This document shows, one piece after another, positions 46,813 through 55,334 of a DNA stretch of 64,000 bases. The stretch comes from Odiellus spinosus (lineage: Eukaryota > Arthropoda > Arachnida > Opiliones > Phalangiidae). The number at the start of each line of letters is the position of its first letter. Positions within the stretch are counted from its first letter, which is position 1. The position numbers and the translations under genes are program-made. Under the pieces are notes generated by a model. That model searched no databases and had not been told where the DNA came from. It saw only the letters and a list, made by a program, of their open reading frames with translations. The DNA lies in NCBI GenBank assembly GCA_963920705.1, contig OY987232.1, positions 18,079,942 through 18,143,941 on the forward strand. Reading direction: 5' to 3'.

Positions 46813-48071
46813 ATGAAGGGTTTAGTTATATCCACGTTGGTCTTGACGACTTTGGTTGGTTTTGGTAAGTAACGTTACAGTATTCTACGATTATGGGCAT
46901 GTTATTATTTTAATTTAACACGGAGATTAACGAGGATTTAGACAATATATGTTAATTCCACAAATTACCGGTTAATTATTCGAATGCAAAAATTGACTTG
47001 ATTATTAAAATTAAAATTTTGATCCTATTAATTATTCACCCGTTAGTTTGAGTTCCCCATAGAACCCTTCGTATTCGGCACAATACAGGAAAGAGAGATA
47101 GAAACTTGAAGAACAACGCCATCTCGCGGGAAATCCTTGTTAATTCTCCCTACCATACCTCATTCCTCTTGACAGGAAACGGGATGTCTTATCAGAAGCC
47201 GATGAAACCCTCCTTTGAAGTCTATTACTCCCGGGTCTTGTCTACCCCTCTCTGTATGGGTTATTCTCAAAGGGCGCGATTCGTACGCCTCCTAACGGTA
47301 GATGTTTTCGGAGCGGGAGTTCGTCGAGCGAATATCTCTAGCAGCCTTGAAGTTCGTCAAAAAAAACGTCGTCGTTTGTGGAGAGAGAGAATTTCCAATT
47401 TTCCGTAGACAGGGGGGATGAAGTAGGACCCCTTCTAACTCGTAAAATTGGGAATTTTACCCATACAGAGAGGAGCGCTATATGGAACATTGGAGTAGTA
47501 GACTTCAAAGGAGGGTTTCATCGGCTTCTGGTTTTACAAGCTACAACTTTGATTGCCAAATGTCAAGTGAAGTCAATGCAATATCTTTGCGGTTTATTTC
47601 TAGAAGGGACATAAAATTAAATTGTTATCGTAAAATTTAATTGTATTTTAATCAATGTGGTGTGTTTTATTATAAATAGCTATTAGCCTGACTCCAGAAG
47701 AAATCCAGAAAGCGGCAGCGGCTGGCTTACCGTTGACCGGAACTATAACTCAGGGACCAGGCAATACAATTTGTTGCACTGTTGAAACTCTACCGTATAT
47801 CTGCCAGGACAAGACTTTTGCCCTGGGACCAGGTGGACTTATCGGCAGTTTGAATCTGGGTCCCCTTCTCTGTGGTTTACTTGGAAATGTTGTCGATCCA
47901 CTCGTGGGAACTGATACGATTAATTTAGTTCAATGCGTAAATCAAAAAGCCCCCTCCGTAACTTGCACTCCACCAACTGTGCCTGCAGGAACAACCCCTA
48001 TTACACCAACTTCCGATTTTTGCAAAACTCAGTGTACATCTGGTGAATGTTGTACCGCTAAGGGGTGCTAA
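46813..48071 (+). CDS. Secreted cysteine-rich protein, 147 aa, tandem paralogue 2
   Basis: Coding exons 46813-46864 and 47680-48071 (phase 1 junction). The signal peptide MKGLVISTLVLTTLVGF is nearly identical to that of paralogue 1. The mature part starts SLTPEEIQKAAAAGLPLTG, where paralogue 1 has its first cysteine, and so lacks it. Eleven cysteines remain: CC pair, five singles, then FCKTQCTSGECCTAKGC. The odd number leaves one cysteine unpaired or used between chains. The Leu/Gly segment (LGPGGLIGSLNLGPLLCGLL) and linker (TCTPPTVPAGTTPITPTS) are retained. AATAAA is near 48129. The 815-nt intron contains a 7-bp-TSD-family MITE at a different place from the one in gene 1, so the insertions were independent. 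Confidence 0.82.
47193..47530. mobile_element. MITE of the 7-bp-TSD family, copy 7
   Basis: Both CAGAAGCCGATGAAACCC ends are present. Flanks GTCTTAT and GTTTTAC agree at five of seven positions, a decayed duplication. It lies in the coding intron of tandem gene 2. Confidence 0.87.
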
Positions 48072-48197
48072 TAAATGCAACCTTGAAAATTAATTAAATC
48101 AAATATGTAAATCAAAATCAAGATTTAAAATAAAAATAAAAATAATTGTCTACATGATGAGTTTTTGTTTGTTTGCCATTTTAGTGTGTGTTATTTT

Positions 48198-48575
48198 AAC
48201 TACAAGTAATTTTTTTTATCGATGCCTTATCGTTTAAATAGGCCTAATCCAACAGTAAACAAAATTACATACAAATATTAAACTAGAAATAAATTTAAAA
48301 CTTACCTAGAAAAATAGGCTTAGCTGGATTCATGGAGATCATATGAATATCTTCGCATTAAAGGGTCAGAGACCAATCGAAGGATATTGGAAGTCTAACG
48401 GAGATCTCGCCTTAACGACAAGCCTTTGTTCATTGGTCTCTGAAGAAATTCAGGATCTACATAATTCCAGCTAAGCCTATTTTCCAGAAATCTTTAAATG
48501 GGGGTTGCAAAATCTCCATGAATTTTCCGGGTGTTTTAAAATTAACACTTGTTGTTAGGTTTCATTCTCCTTTAA
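48198..48575. mobile_element. TTAA palindromic element, degraded
   Basis: The left arm starts at CTACAAGTAATTTTTTTTAT without its terminus. The right end reads GGTTTCATTCTCC then TTTAA (TTAA at 48572-48575). Core arms ATAGGCTTAGCTGGATTCAT and complement are present. A ~60-bp stretch near 48490 is not part of the family. Confidence 0.65.
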
Positions 48576-48591
48576 TAGGGGGGCCTAAGTT

Positions 48592-49127
48592 AGAGCTCGT
48601 AATCGGATCGATCCATTATCTTCCGTTATTCGTATATTTTCAGATAAATTGTTCGTAACTAAAACAATGAAATTTCTATATTCGTATAATTGTTAAAATG
48701 GTTTACCCGAAGATAAGCCTTCGCCGCTTTATCTATCTACAAATTATCTCGTTTTCAAACGTATAACGATGGATAAGAAACATTGGCGTTTCCAGAATTA
48801 GTCGAAAATATAAGAAACAATATTTCAAATTGACTTTTAATTCAAAGAATAGAAATAAAACGATAAGATTTTAAATCATCTTTTTATTCGTTATTTTTCA
48901 CGGGAAAATAAATTTTGAATTCAATTTTTATCCTCGCGTATAACGCGGATAATATTCGAAGATAAGGCGGCCATTTTTGGATAAAAACGGATATGGATTA
49001 TTGTTTTTTTTTACTTTATCTTGGAATAAGTTAACTCGAATGAAAAATAGTCTATGTTTTAATCAAACAGATAATCAGAATTTAGTAAATTTTATCCAAT
49101 TAATAATAATTATACGAATTCCGAGCT
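48592..49127. mobile_element. AGCTCGGAAT-ended element, second copy
   Basis: Reverse-orientation copy of 36022-36570, from AGAGCTCGTAATCGG to ATACGAATTCCGAGCT. It shares GGATCGATCCATTATCTTCC and CCTCGCGTATAACGCGGATA. No clear target duplication. Confidence 0.7.
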
Positions 49128-49134
49128 ATATTTA

Positions 49135-49549
49135 ATAGATAAACCTTTATCTTCGGATAAACCCAAGACTTAACTATCTGAATATCAAATTTGCATTTTT
49201 TTGGTTAAGAAGTTATTCGAAATTGCCCTCTAGCGGTTGAGATTGGAACTAAGTAGTGCTAATATCGCCCTGAACTGTCCAGACGTTAACGGGGGTGAAA
49301 ATATAATAAACGACTCCCCCTCTATCTCTCGCGAAACGAAGGAGAGTGTCTCGCCAGGCCGTCGCGATTTCGAGTCTGATTTACTCTAAAAAGAATATAC
49401 TGTCCTGGAGGCCTTTCTCAACAAATTTGGGAATACTTGGGGTGAAAACGTGGACTGAGAAAATCGGACTCACTTCATAGTCACCCGTAGTATCTCGAAG
49501 GATTATTTACTTGTGGCACTAAAAATGAATCATATTTTCAGCAAAAACA
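49135..49549. other. Intergenic, no gene recognised
   Basis: It includes a short diverged piece of the AGCTC-ended family (49136-49205) and a GC-richer patch (49290-49380). No ORF of note. Confidence 0.4.
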
Positions 49550-50076
49550 CTAGAATTAAACACTTTTCTTCAGCCCAGCTGCTGTTAAAATGAAATTATC
49601 CTTTCGTTACAATCATATATCACATTTTTTGGGGGGAAAATATTCTTTAGTAATCATCATTCATCAAATAATTCTAGTAAACATCATACGTGTGTTGGCA
49701 ATGATTACATTTTTCTCCTATATGTTTAACGTTACGTAACACTCCGCCTCAGCGTATCCCATTTATGTAAACTTAAACTTCATTTGTACATTGAAATGTA
49801 ATCTAAAGGGTGGTTTTTAATTTCGATTTGACATTTCGTAAGACAAATCTTTGGAAAACACGTCTTTTGATATTTTACTTCCAATTTGTTTGAAAATTAA
49901 TCATTTTTTTTTTTAGTATTTTCCATTAAAGTCATACAAGTTAATTATAGTTTTCAATATCCAATATCTAAATAAACTATTCAAACTTTGACATTTAGAA
50001 ATAGTATAAAAGGTAAAGTTGGTCCTTCGTAAAATCACACTTCTCCGTAAACGAGAACAACTCTTCAATCTACTTG
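49550..50076 (+). promoter_or_regulatory. Promoter and non-coding leader exon, tandem gene 3
   Basis: CCCAGCTGCTGTT (~49576), GTTAATTATAGTTTTCAATA, ACTTTGACATTTAG and TATAAAAG (50005-50012) follow the same order as in genes 1 and 2. The leader exon ends ATCTACTTG|GTAAGT (GT at 50077); its acceptor TTACAG is at 50456, then ATATCCAGTGAAA. Confidence 0.7.
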
Positions 50077-50184
50077 GTAAGTTAAACTTTTTTGATATGA
50101 TTTAGAAACTTGGTAAAAACTATTCCAGTAATACCTCACCAAAGCAACTTGGCTGAAAGATTTAACTTAGCTCTGCACAAACTC

Positions 50185-50395
50185 CCCTCTAGCTTAATAC
50201 TATCCGCAAAGGTCCCCCTACAGCTTTGTTTCATAGTCCAACACTAAAAAATAGACAAAAAAGTCAACACCCCTGTCTGGCTAGAGTGATTTGGACTCTT
50301 CCGCTCAATATTTTGAGTCGGGAAGAGAGATACAGAATTTAGGCGGGCCGCGCTTGGCTCTCTTCCCTCCTAACTCCGGAATGAATTCACCATTT
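50185..50395. mobile_element. Partial GTAGCTTAATACTATC element in leader intron
   Basis: Left portion only: CTAGCTTAATACTATCCGC, ACACCCCTGTCTGGCT, GGCGGGCCGCGCTTGGC, AACTCCGGAATGAATTC. It lies in the leader intron of tandem gene 3. Confidence 0.6.
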
Positions 50396-50491
50396 ACACG
50401 GCGACTGCGGCCGCTAGAGTTATAGTTAAAACTTAATTTCATACAAATATTTACAGATATCCAGTGAAAACATTCAAAAATAATCTAAATA

Positions 50492-51269
50492 ATGAATGCT
50501 GTGATTATATCAACGTTTGCCTTGATTTTGCTTGCTTATGGTAAGTATATGTAAATTATCTTATTCGAAGGATAGTTAATTTGCATAATTATGTGCAAAT
50601 ATATTAAACAACGCCCCGTAGCTCAATACTATCAGAAAAGGCCCAGTTTTGTTAAAAATAGACAAAAAAATCATCACCCCTGTCTGGCTCGAGTAATTTG
50701 AACTCTTCCGCTAGATATTTCGTCCCTTAGAATGATTTCTGGTTTGATCGATTTAGATAAGGTAGCTTACTTGTCCCCCTTGGTAAAATTAACAATTCTT
50801 CCGTGTTTTATATTAATTAGGTGTAAGCACGATTCAAGCCTGTGGAGTCTGCGATGCGGCCAAAAATAACCAACCAGTGAATGGAACGCTTGTACCAGGA
50901 ACCGGAGCCAATACGGGTCAAGTGTGTTGCGTCAGCGAGGGCCAAACTTATTTATGTCAGACCCTGAAAGCCGCCAAGGAAAGTGGAGGGCTTCTTACTG
51001 GCGTTAGTAACCTCGTTGATGGCCTTCTTGGTCTAAACCTCAATGACCTTGTATGCAAGCTACTTAAAACACTCGATGGTATTGTGGAGACAAATTTGAG
51101 TTTGGTATTAAACACCTGCCTTAAAGGAGTAACCGTAACTTGCAAACCACCAGTAGTACCTGGAACAACCCCATCAAACCCAGTCCCAGCAACCCCGATT
51201 ACACCAACATCCCCTTTCTGTCAAAATCAATGCACTGGTGGTTTATGTTGCACCGCCAAGGGATGCTAA
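50492..51269 (+). CDS. Secreted cysteine-rich protein, 165 aa, tandem paralogue 3
   Basis: Coding exons 50492-50540 and 50821-51269 (phase 1). The signal peptide MNAVIISTFALILLAYG is related to that of its sisters. The mature start ACGVCDAAKNNQPVNG has one more cysteine than paralogue 1, giving thirteen in all: C, C, CC, five singles, then FCQNQCTGGLCCTAKGC. The Leu/Gly-rich amphipathic middle (SGGLLTGVSNLVDGLLGLNL) and the Pro/Thr linker are longer than in its sisters, which explains the extra length. Role unknown; extracellular location is inferred from the signal peptide and cysteines. AATAAA is at 51325. The 280-nt intron carries a fragment of the GTAGCTTAATACTATC family. Confidence 0.83.
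50614..50728. mobile_element. Fragment of the GTAGCTTAATACTATC element in coding intron
   Basis: CAACGCCCCGTAGCTCAATA to GACAAAAAAATCATCACCCC and a short piece beyond. It is truncated inside intron 2 of tandem gene 3. Confidence 0.6.
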
Positions 51270-51428
51270 TAAAGCCAATTAATGTTGAAAATAATTATAC
51301 CAAATATGTAAACCAAAGATTTAAAATAAAATTGATTTGAAGCATTATTTTTCTTGTTTCGTTTTTACATTTAATTACCTCTGCGTGTTACAAAATTAAA
51401 ACAAAACTTGGAGCTAAAATTAATTTCT

Positions 51429-51673
51429 AAAGTTTGGTAAAATTTGAATTTTAATAAATATAAAATCCGACCAATCATATTATTTCTGCCTTCAACAGTG
51501 CTTTTAATGTCTTAATATTAAAATAATGGGTTGATCTTTGATGCCTAAGACCTTGGCCATCAAATATCGGCCTATTCTTTTAATGTTAACACATTACAAG
51601 CACGGTTGAAGGCAGAAATAATATGATTGGTCGGATTTTATATTTATTAAAATTCGAATTTTACCAAACTTTA
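51429..51673. repeat. Long near-perfect inverted repeat, CAATCATATTATTTC family
   Basis: The left arm (AAGTTTGGTAAAATTTGAAT ... CCGACCAATCATATTATTTC) and right arm (GAAATAATATGATTGGTCGG ... ATTCGAATTTTACCAAACTT) are inverted over about 80 bp, with a ~90-bp centre. It lies just after tandem gene 3 and has a related copy after gene 1. Transcription through it would give a strong hairpin. Confidence 0.75.
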
Positions 51674-51934
51674 AAAATTAATTTAAACACCAAAAACGGG
51701 TCTAAAAATTCGGAAAAAATTCTGAAATATGTTTTTGGACATGGTGATTCCGAAAAAAAATTCAAAATAAATTTTAGCTAAAAATTTCCCTTTAATATAA
51801 AAGTTTTAGATTATCAGAAAATTAGACAATGCTACAAATACGATTATCTACAAAATTCTTATCAAAAAGGTTTATGTTAGGAACAAAAGGTTGGATTACG
51901 ATTAATAGATTATCAAAATAAAGATTAAAAATAT

Positions 51935-51942
51935 TATAAAAT
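51935..51942 (+). promoter_or_regulatory. TATA box of the coiled-coil gene
   Basis: TATAAAAT, 79 bp before the ATG at 52014, the same spacing as in the 8-cysteine genes. Confidence 0.5.
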
Positions 51943-52013
51943 AGCTGTTATAGAAGATTACTCGTTCGACAACTTATTATTTAAATTATTTTCGATAGAA
52001 AGATCTTATTAAT

Positions 52014-54240
52014 ATGAAGTGTGTGTTATTCCTTTTCATCTGCTGCCTAGGGATTGGAGTATTCGCTTTCCCAGGCGAAACCGATCAAGGGTTAGTTAAA
52101 ATTAGTTTATTATTATATTTATTTAATTACAAACAAATATTAAACTAGAAATAAATTTAAAACTTACCCTGAAAAATAGGCTTAGCAAATAAGAGCCATC
52201 GATCAATGTCATTGGTTGTTAGTCCTTATATCTCCATGAATCCAGCTAAGCCTATGTTTTAAAATTATTTCTATGTTTAATATATGCAAGAAGGATCAGA
52301 TAAGGAGAGGAAAAGTGGGAACGGCGCGGCTCCTACTGCGTCAGCCTAAACTCCCACTCTGGGAGAACGGGGGACAGACGGGGGTAGAGATGCTTCGTGG
52401 TAAATTGTTGTCACGTGGGTAAAACGAATCCTTTACGAGACGCGCTAGCTAGCGACCACGTGACAACAGTTTACCTCGAGAATTTCCTATCCCCCCTTTC
52501 CACCCAAGTGGGAGGTTGGCTCTTCTCTCTAACTCTCCTTATCTGATCCTTCTTGGTTTAATATCTGTTTGTAATTTTGTTTACTGGTGGATTAGGGTTA
52601 TTTGAACGTTAATTATTTTACTTAAATAGAAAAGACCAGCTTATACAAGCATTGCGTCTTGAAGTTGAAAATGAATTGAAATGGTTGGAAGACAAAATAT
52701 CCGAAAATATTGAACTTCAGGAAAGATATGGAGACGAGGTTCGCCAGTTACGAGACGAATCAAGAGCCTTATCACATCAAATCAGTAGTTCTTTGGAAGT
52801 AGATGACTACACCATCTTCCTCAACATAATTCGACAAATATCTAAGGTTATTGATCAACCCATTACTGGTAGTTGATGAAAAGTAAGTTTTGAACCCCAA
52901 TCTTTGGAGAAATTCCATCCCCTCTCTCCAGACTCAAAATATCCAGGAAGGATTTGGGTCCACTTGATCGACTCCCAAATGATCGACAAGAGGTCCACTT
53001 GATCGACACCCAAATGATCGACTCACAATTGATCGACTCCCAAATGATCGACAAAAGGTCCACTTGATCGACTCCCAAATGATCGACAAAGGGTCCACTT
53101 GATAGACTCCCAAACGATCGACAAAGGGATCAAATGATTGATGCCTAATCCCAAATTACCGACAACAAAGGGTGCATTTGATCGTTTCCCAATTGGTCAA
53201 CTACGTAATAACGATTATAAATAGATTTACCAACCTTACCTAACCTAACCTAACCTGACCTATACTCGTTACTCGCTAAAAAACTGGGCTGTCGATCAAT
53301 TGGAATGGCTTGTCGATCAAATGGGAGTCGATCAAATGGGAGTCGATCAAACGGTAGTCGATCAAACGGACTCCTTGTCGATCAATTGGAAGTCGAGCAA
53401 ATGAACCTAAGCCCCAGGGAGAGTCCAAATCACTTAAGCCAGACAGGGGTGGTGATTTTTTTGTTTATTTTTAAGTGATGGACTATGACTTAAAACTGAA
53501 TTTTTTCTGATAATATCAGAAGCCGATGAAACCCTCCTTTGAAGTCTATTACTCCCGGGTCTTGTCTACCCCTCTCTGTATGGGTTAGTTTCAAAAAGCG
53601 CGATTCGTACGCCTCCTAACGGTAGATATTTTCGGAGCGGGAGTTCGTCCAGCGAATATCTCTAGCAACCTTAGAGTTCGTCAAAAAAACGTCGTCGTTT
53701 GTGGAGAGAGAGAATTTCCAATTTTCCGTAGGCAGGGGGGTATGAAGTAGGACCCCTCCGATCTCGTAAAATTGTGAATTTTACCCATACAGAGAGGAGC
53801 GCTATATGGATCATTAGAGTAGTAGACTTCAAAGGAGGGTTTCATCGGCTTCTGATAATATTAAGATACGGGGCATATTTTTTTTATTTTTAGAGTAATT
53901 GAAATGCAGATTCAAGGTTTACGTGGTCGTACAGATCGTTATTTACAACTCTTAGAAGAGAAAATTGAAAATAACCCGGTTCTTAAGAAAGAATATGGAA
54001 AAAAGGTAATGCTTTAATTGTGGATTAGGTTTATTTAAACGATAAGGAATCAATAAAAAAATTTAGGTTGCATTCTCCCTTTAATATAAAAATAATATAA
54101 TTAAGTTTTATTTTTAGATAGCCGAGTTAAGAATTTTAAAAAATGATGCTGGCAATCTAACTGGTCAAGAAGCTTTATTAAGTCTTCGAGCAATCAAACT
54201 ACAATTAATTCATTACTTAAATGAGTTGGCTGGGAAGTAA
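52014..54240 (+). CDS. Secreted coiled-coil protein with two 80-residue repeats, 182 aa
   Basis: Hand-read exons 52014-52090, 52630-52868, 53896-54005, 54118-54240 (549 nt; phases 2,1,0). The signal peptide is MKCVLFLFICCLGIGVFAF. The rest is helical and charged, without cysteines. It holds two homologous units: residues ~35-105 (LEDKISENIELQERYGDEVR) and ~114-182 (LEEKIENNPVLKKEYGKKIA). The LE-x-KI and YG motifs sit 80 residues apart in each (45/125 and 59/139). Unit 1 is one exon; unit 2 is split by the 112-nt intron 3. The exon 3 acceptor is the second of two AGs (TAGAG|TA), chosen because the first gives an immediate stop. If intron 2 were retained, the protein would end at a TGA just past 52868. 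No family was recognised; heptad-like leucines suggest self-association. The introns contain a nested transposon pair, a GATCGAC inverted repeat and a MITE. Confidence 0.72.
52126..52600. mobile_element. TTAA-family element in intron 1, interrupted
   Basis: Left arm ACAAACAAATATTAAACTAG to AATAGGCTTAGC. The right arm GATTCA/AGCTAAGCCTATG continues after the insertion as GTTTAATATCTGTTTGTAAT and CTGGTGGATTAGGG. Both termini are lost. The centre differs from other copies. Confidence 0.65.
52287..52555. mobile_element. CAAGAAGGATCAG-ended palindromic MITE, nested
   Basis: It runs CAAGAAGGATCAGATAAGGA to TCCTTATCTGATCCTTCTTG, perfect inverted ends, with a second inverted pair inside (AACT/GTTGTCACGTGG against CCACGTGACAACAGTTTACC). 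GTTTAATAT occurs just before (three bases away) and right after it, an apparent 8-9-bp target duplication. It sits inside the TTAA-family copy, which itself sits in a gene intron. Confidence 0.7.
52955..53405. repeat. Inverted pair of GATCGAC-rich tracts in intron 2
   Basis: The left tract repeats TTGATCGACTCCCAAATGAT and ACAAAGGGTCCAC units. The right tract (53285-53400) repeats the opposite strand form, GTCGATCAAATGGGAGTCGA. About 130 bp lie between them, including ACCTAACCTAACCTAACCTG (53240-53260). The two tracts could pair in RNA. Confidence 0.75.
53405..53880. mobile_element. Reversed GTAGCTTAATACTATC element split by a MITE
   Basis: AGAGTCCAAATCACTTAAGCC, CAGACAGGGGTGGTGA and the end GATAATATTAAGATACGGGGC are the reverse strand of the family. 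A MITE at 53517-53854 lies within its last 30 bp. Confidence 0.65.
53510..53861. mobile_element. MITE with 7-bp TSD, copy 8
   Basis: The element is 53517-53854 with intact ends and an exact ATAATAT repeat at 53510-53516 and 53855-53861. It lies in intron 2 of the coiled-coil gene. Confidence 0.93.
54020..54088. mobile_element. TTAA-element right-end fragment in intron 3
   Basis: GTGGATTAGGTTTATTTAAACG to TTAGGTTGCATTCTCCCT followed by TTAA: the outer right arm only. Confidence 0.65.
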
Positions 54241-55095
54241 TAGCGTTTAAATTAATTAGCTGACAAAACAGAAAACGGGCCAATCATATGTTTTCAACCT
54301 TCAAAAGTATTTGTAATGTCCTAAAATTAAAATAATAGGCTGGTATTTGATACCCAAGGTATCATTGTTAAAGATACGATTCTTTCTAAGCCTAATTCGG
54401 GCCTAATTCCATTTGAAAACCTTTGGCACAATGATTAAAAATTTAAACGTAACTTGAGTTTAAATTTTAACACTAATTACTAAATATCTTTCATTCCATC
54501 ATTGTTAATTTCTGGTTCCCAATTAATTTCTAATCTTAATTAACAATAGTAAGGGGGAAACTAATTTAATGATGTCTACTTATTATTTTCAATTTCCGTT
54601 GTTGCAATTTTCTTTCTTTAATTTTTGCCAATTCTACTTAAGACGGAGGAAATTTTATTACAAAATAAGTGTAGTTTGGGGTCAGACTCTCATAAATATA
54701 ATGCTTAATTAAAGCGAGTTGCTCTCCTTCCATTTTAAATTCATTCGCGGATTAAGGTTGAATTAAAAACAAGGCTTTGTAAGAGAGAAATTACGTTGGA
54801 AAAGTTCCTTACATTTAGGCTTACATTCAATTAAACATACCAATATGAATAAATTATAGGCTAAAGGAGCTTCCCCCTCTATAGTTAATTAAAACCGACG
54901 TCTTGTACAATAATATCTATATCCTAGACAGCTGGCAGTGGGGTATAACTCGGATAATAAATTCTCGTGACTCTTAGTGGATCATCTCTTTGGATTAGAA
55001 TGGAATCATAATCCATTTGAAATTTCTTTCAAAAGTCAAATAAATTCTTATCGTAATATAACTAAGGTAAGATTAATTTTATTTTGGATTCGTAG
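54241..55095. other. Intergenic, no gene recognised
   Basis: It starts with a half-arm of the CAATCATAT palindrome family (~54280-54360). The rest is AT-rich without gene signals; the 67-codon ORF at 54977 is unsupported and runs into a repeat. Confidence 0.4.
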
Positions 55096-55334
55096 AGCTC
55101 GGAATCGGATCGATCCATTATCTTCCGTTATTCGTATATTTTTAGATATTTTATTTTTAGATAAAATTGTTCGTAACTAAAATAATGAAATTTGTATATT
55201 CGTATAATTGTTAAATGGTTTACCCGAAGATAAGCCTTGGCCGCTTTATCTATCTACAAATTACTCGTTTTCAAACGTATAACGATGGATAAGAAACATT
55301 CGCGTTTATTAGAATTAGTCGAAAATATAAGAAA
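55096..55334. mobile_element. AGCTCGGAAT-ended element cut by the terminal satellite
   Basis: It matches 48592-48830 from AGAGCTCGGAATCGGATCG to GTCGAAAATATAAGAAAC, then switches abruptly to the CCCAAACGTAAAGTCGG satellite. The rest of the element is not seen before the window ends. Confidence 0.75.

Noticed and set aside
43270..51269. Calling the three tandem genes hydrophobins
   Set aside because: CC pairs and a Leu/Gly-rich middle are suggestive, but cysteine number (11-13) and spacing do not fit the eight-cysteine hydrophobin pattern.
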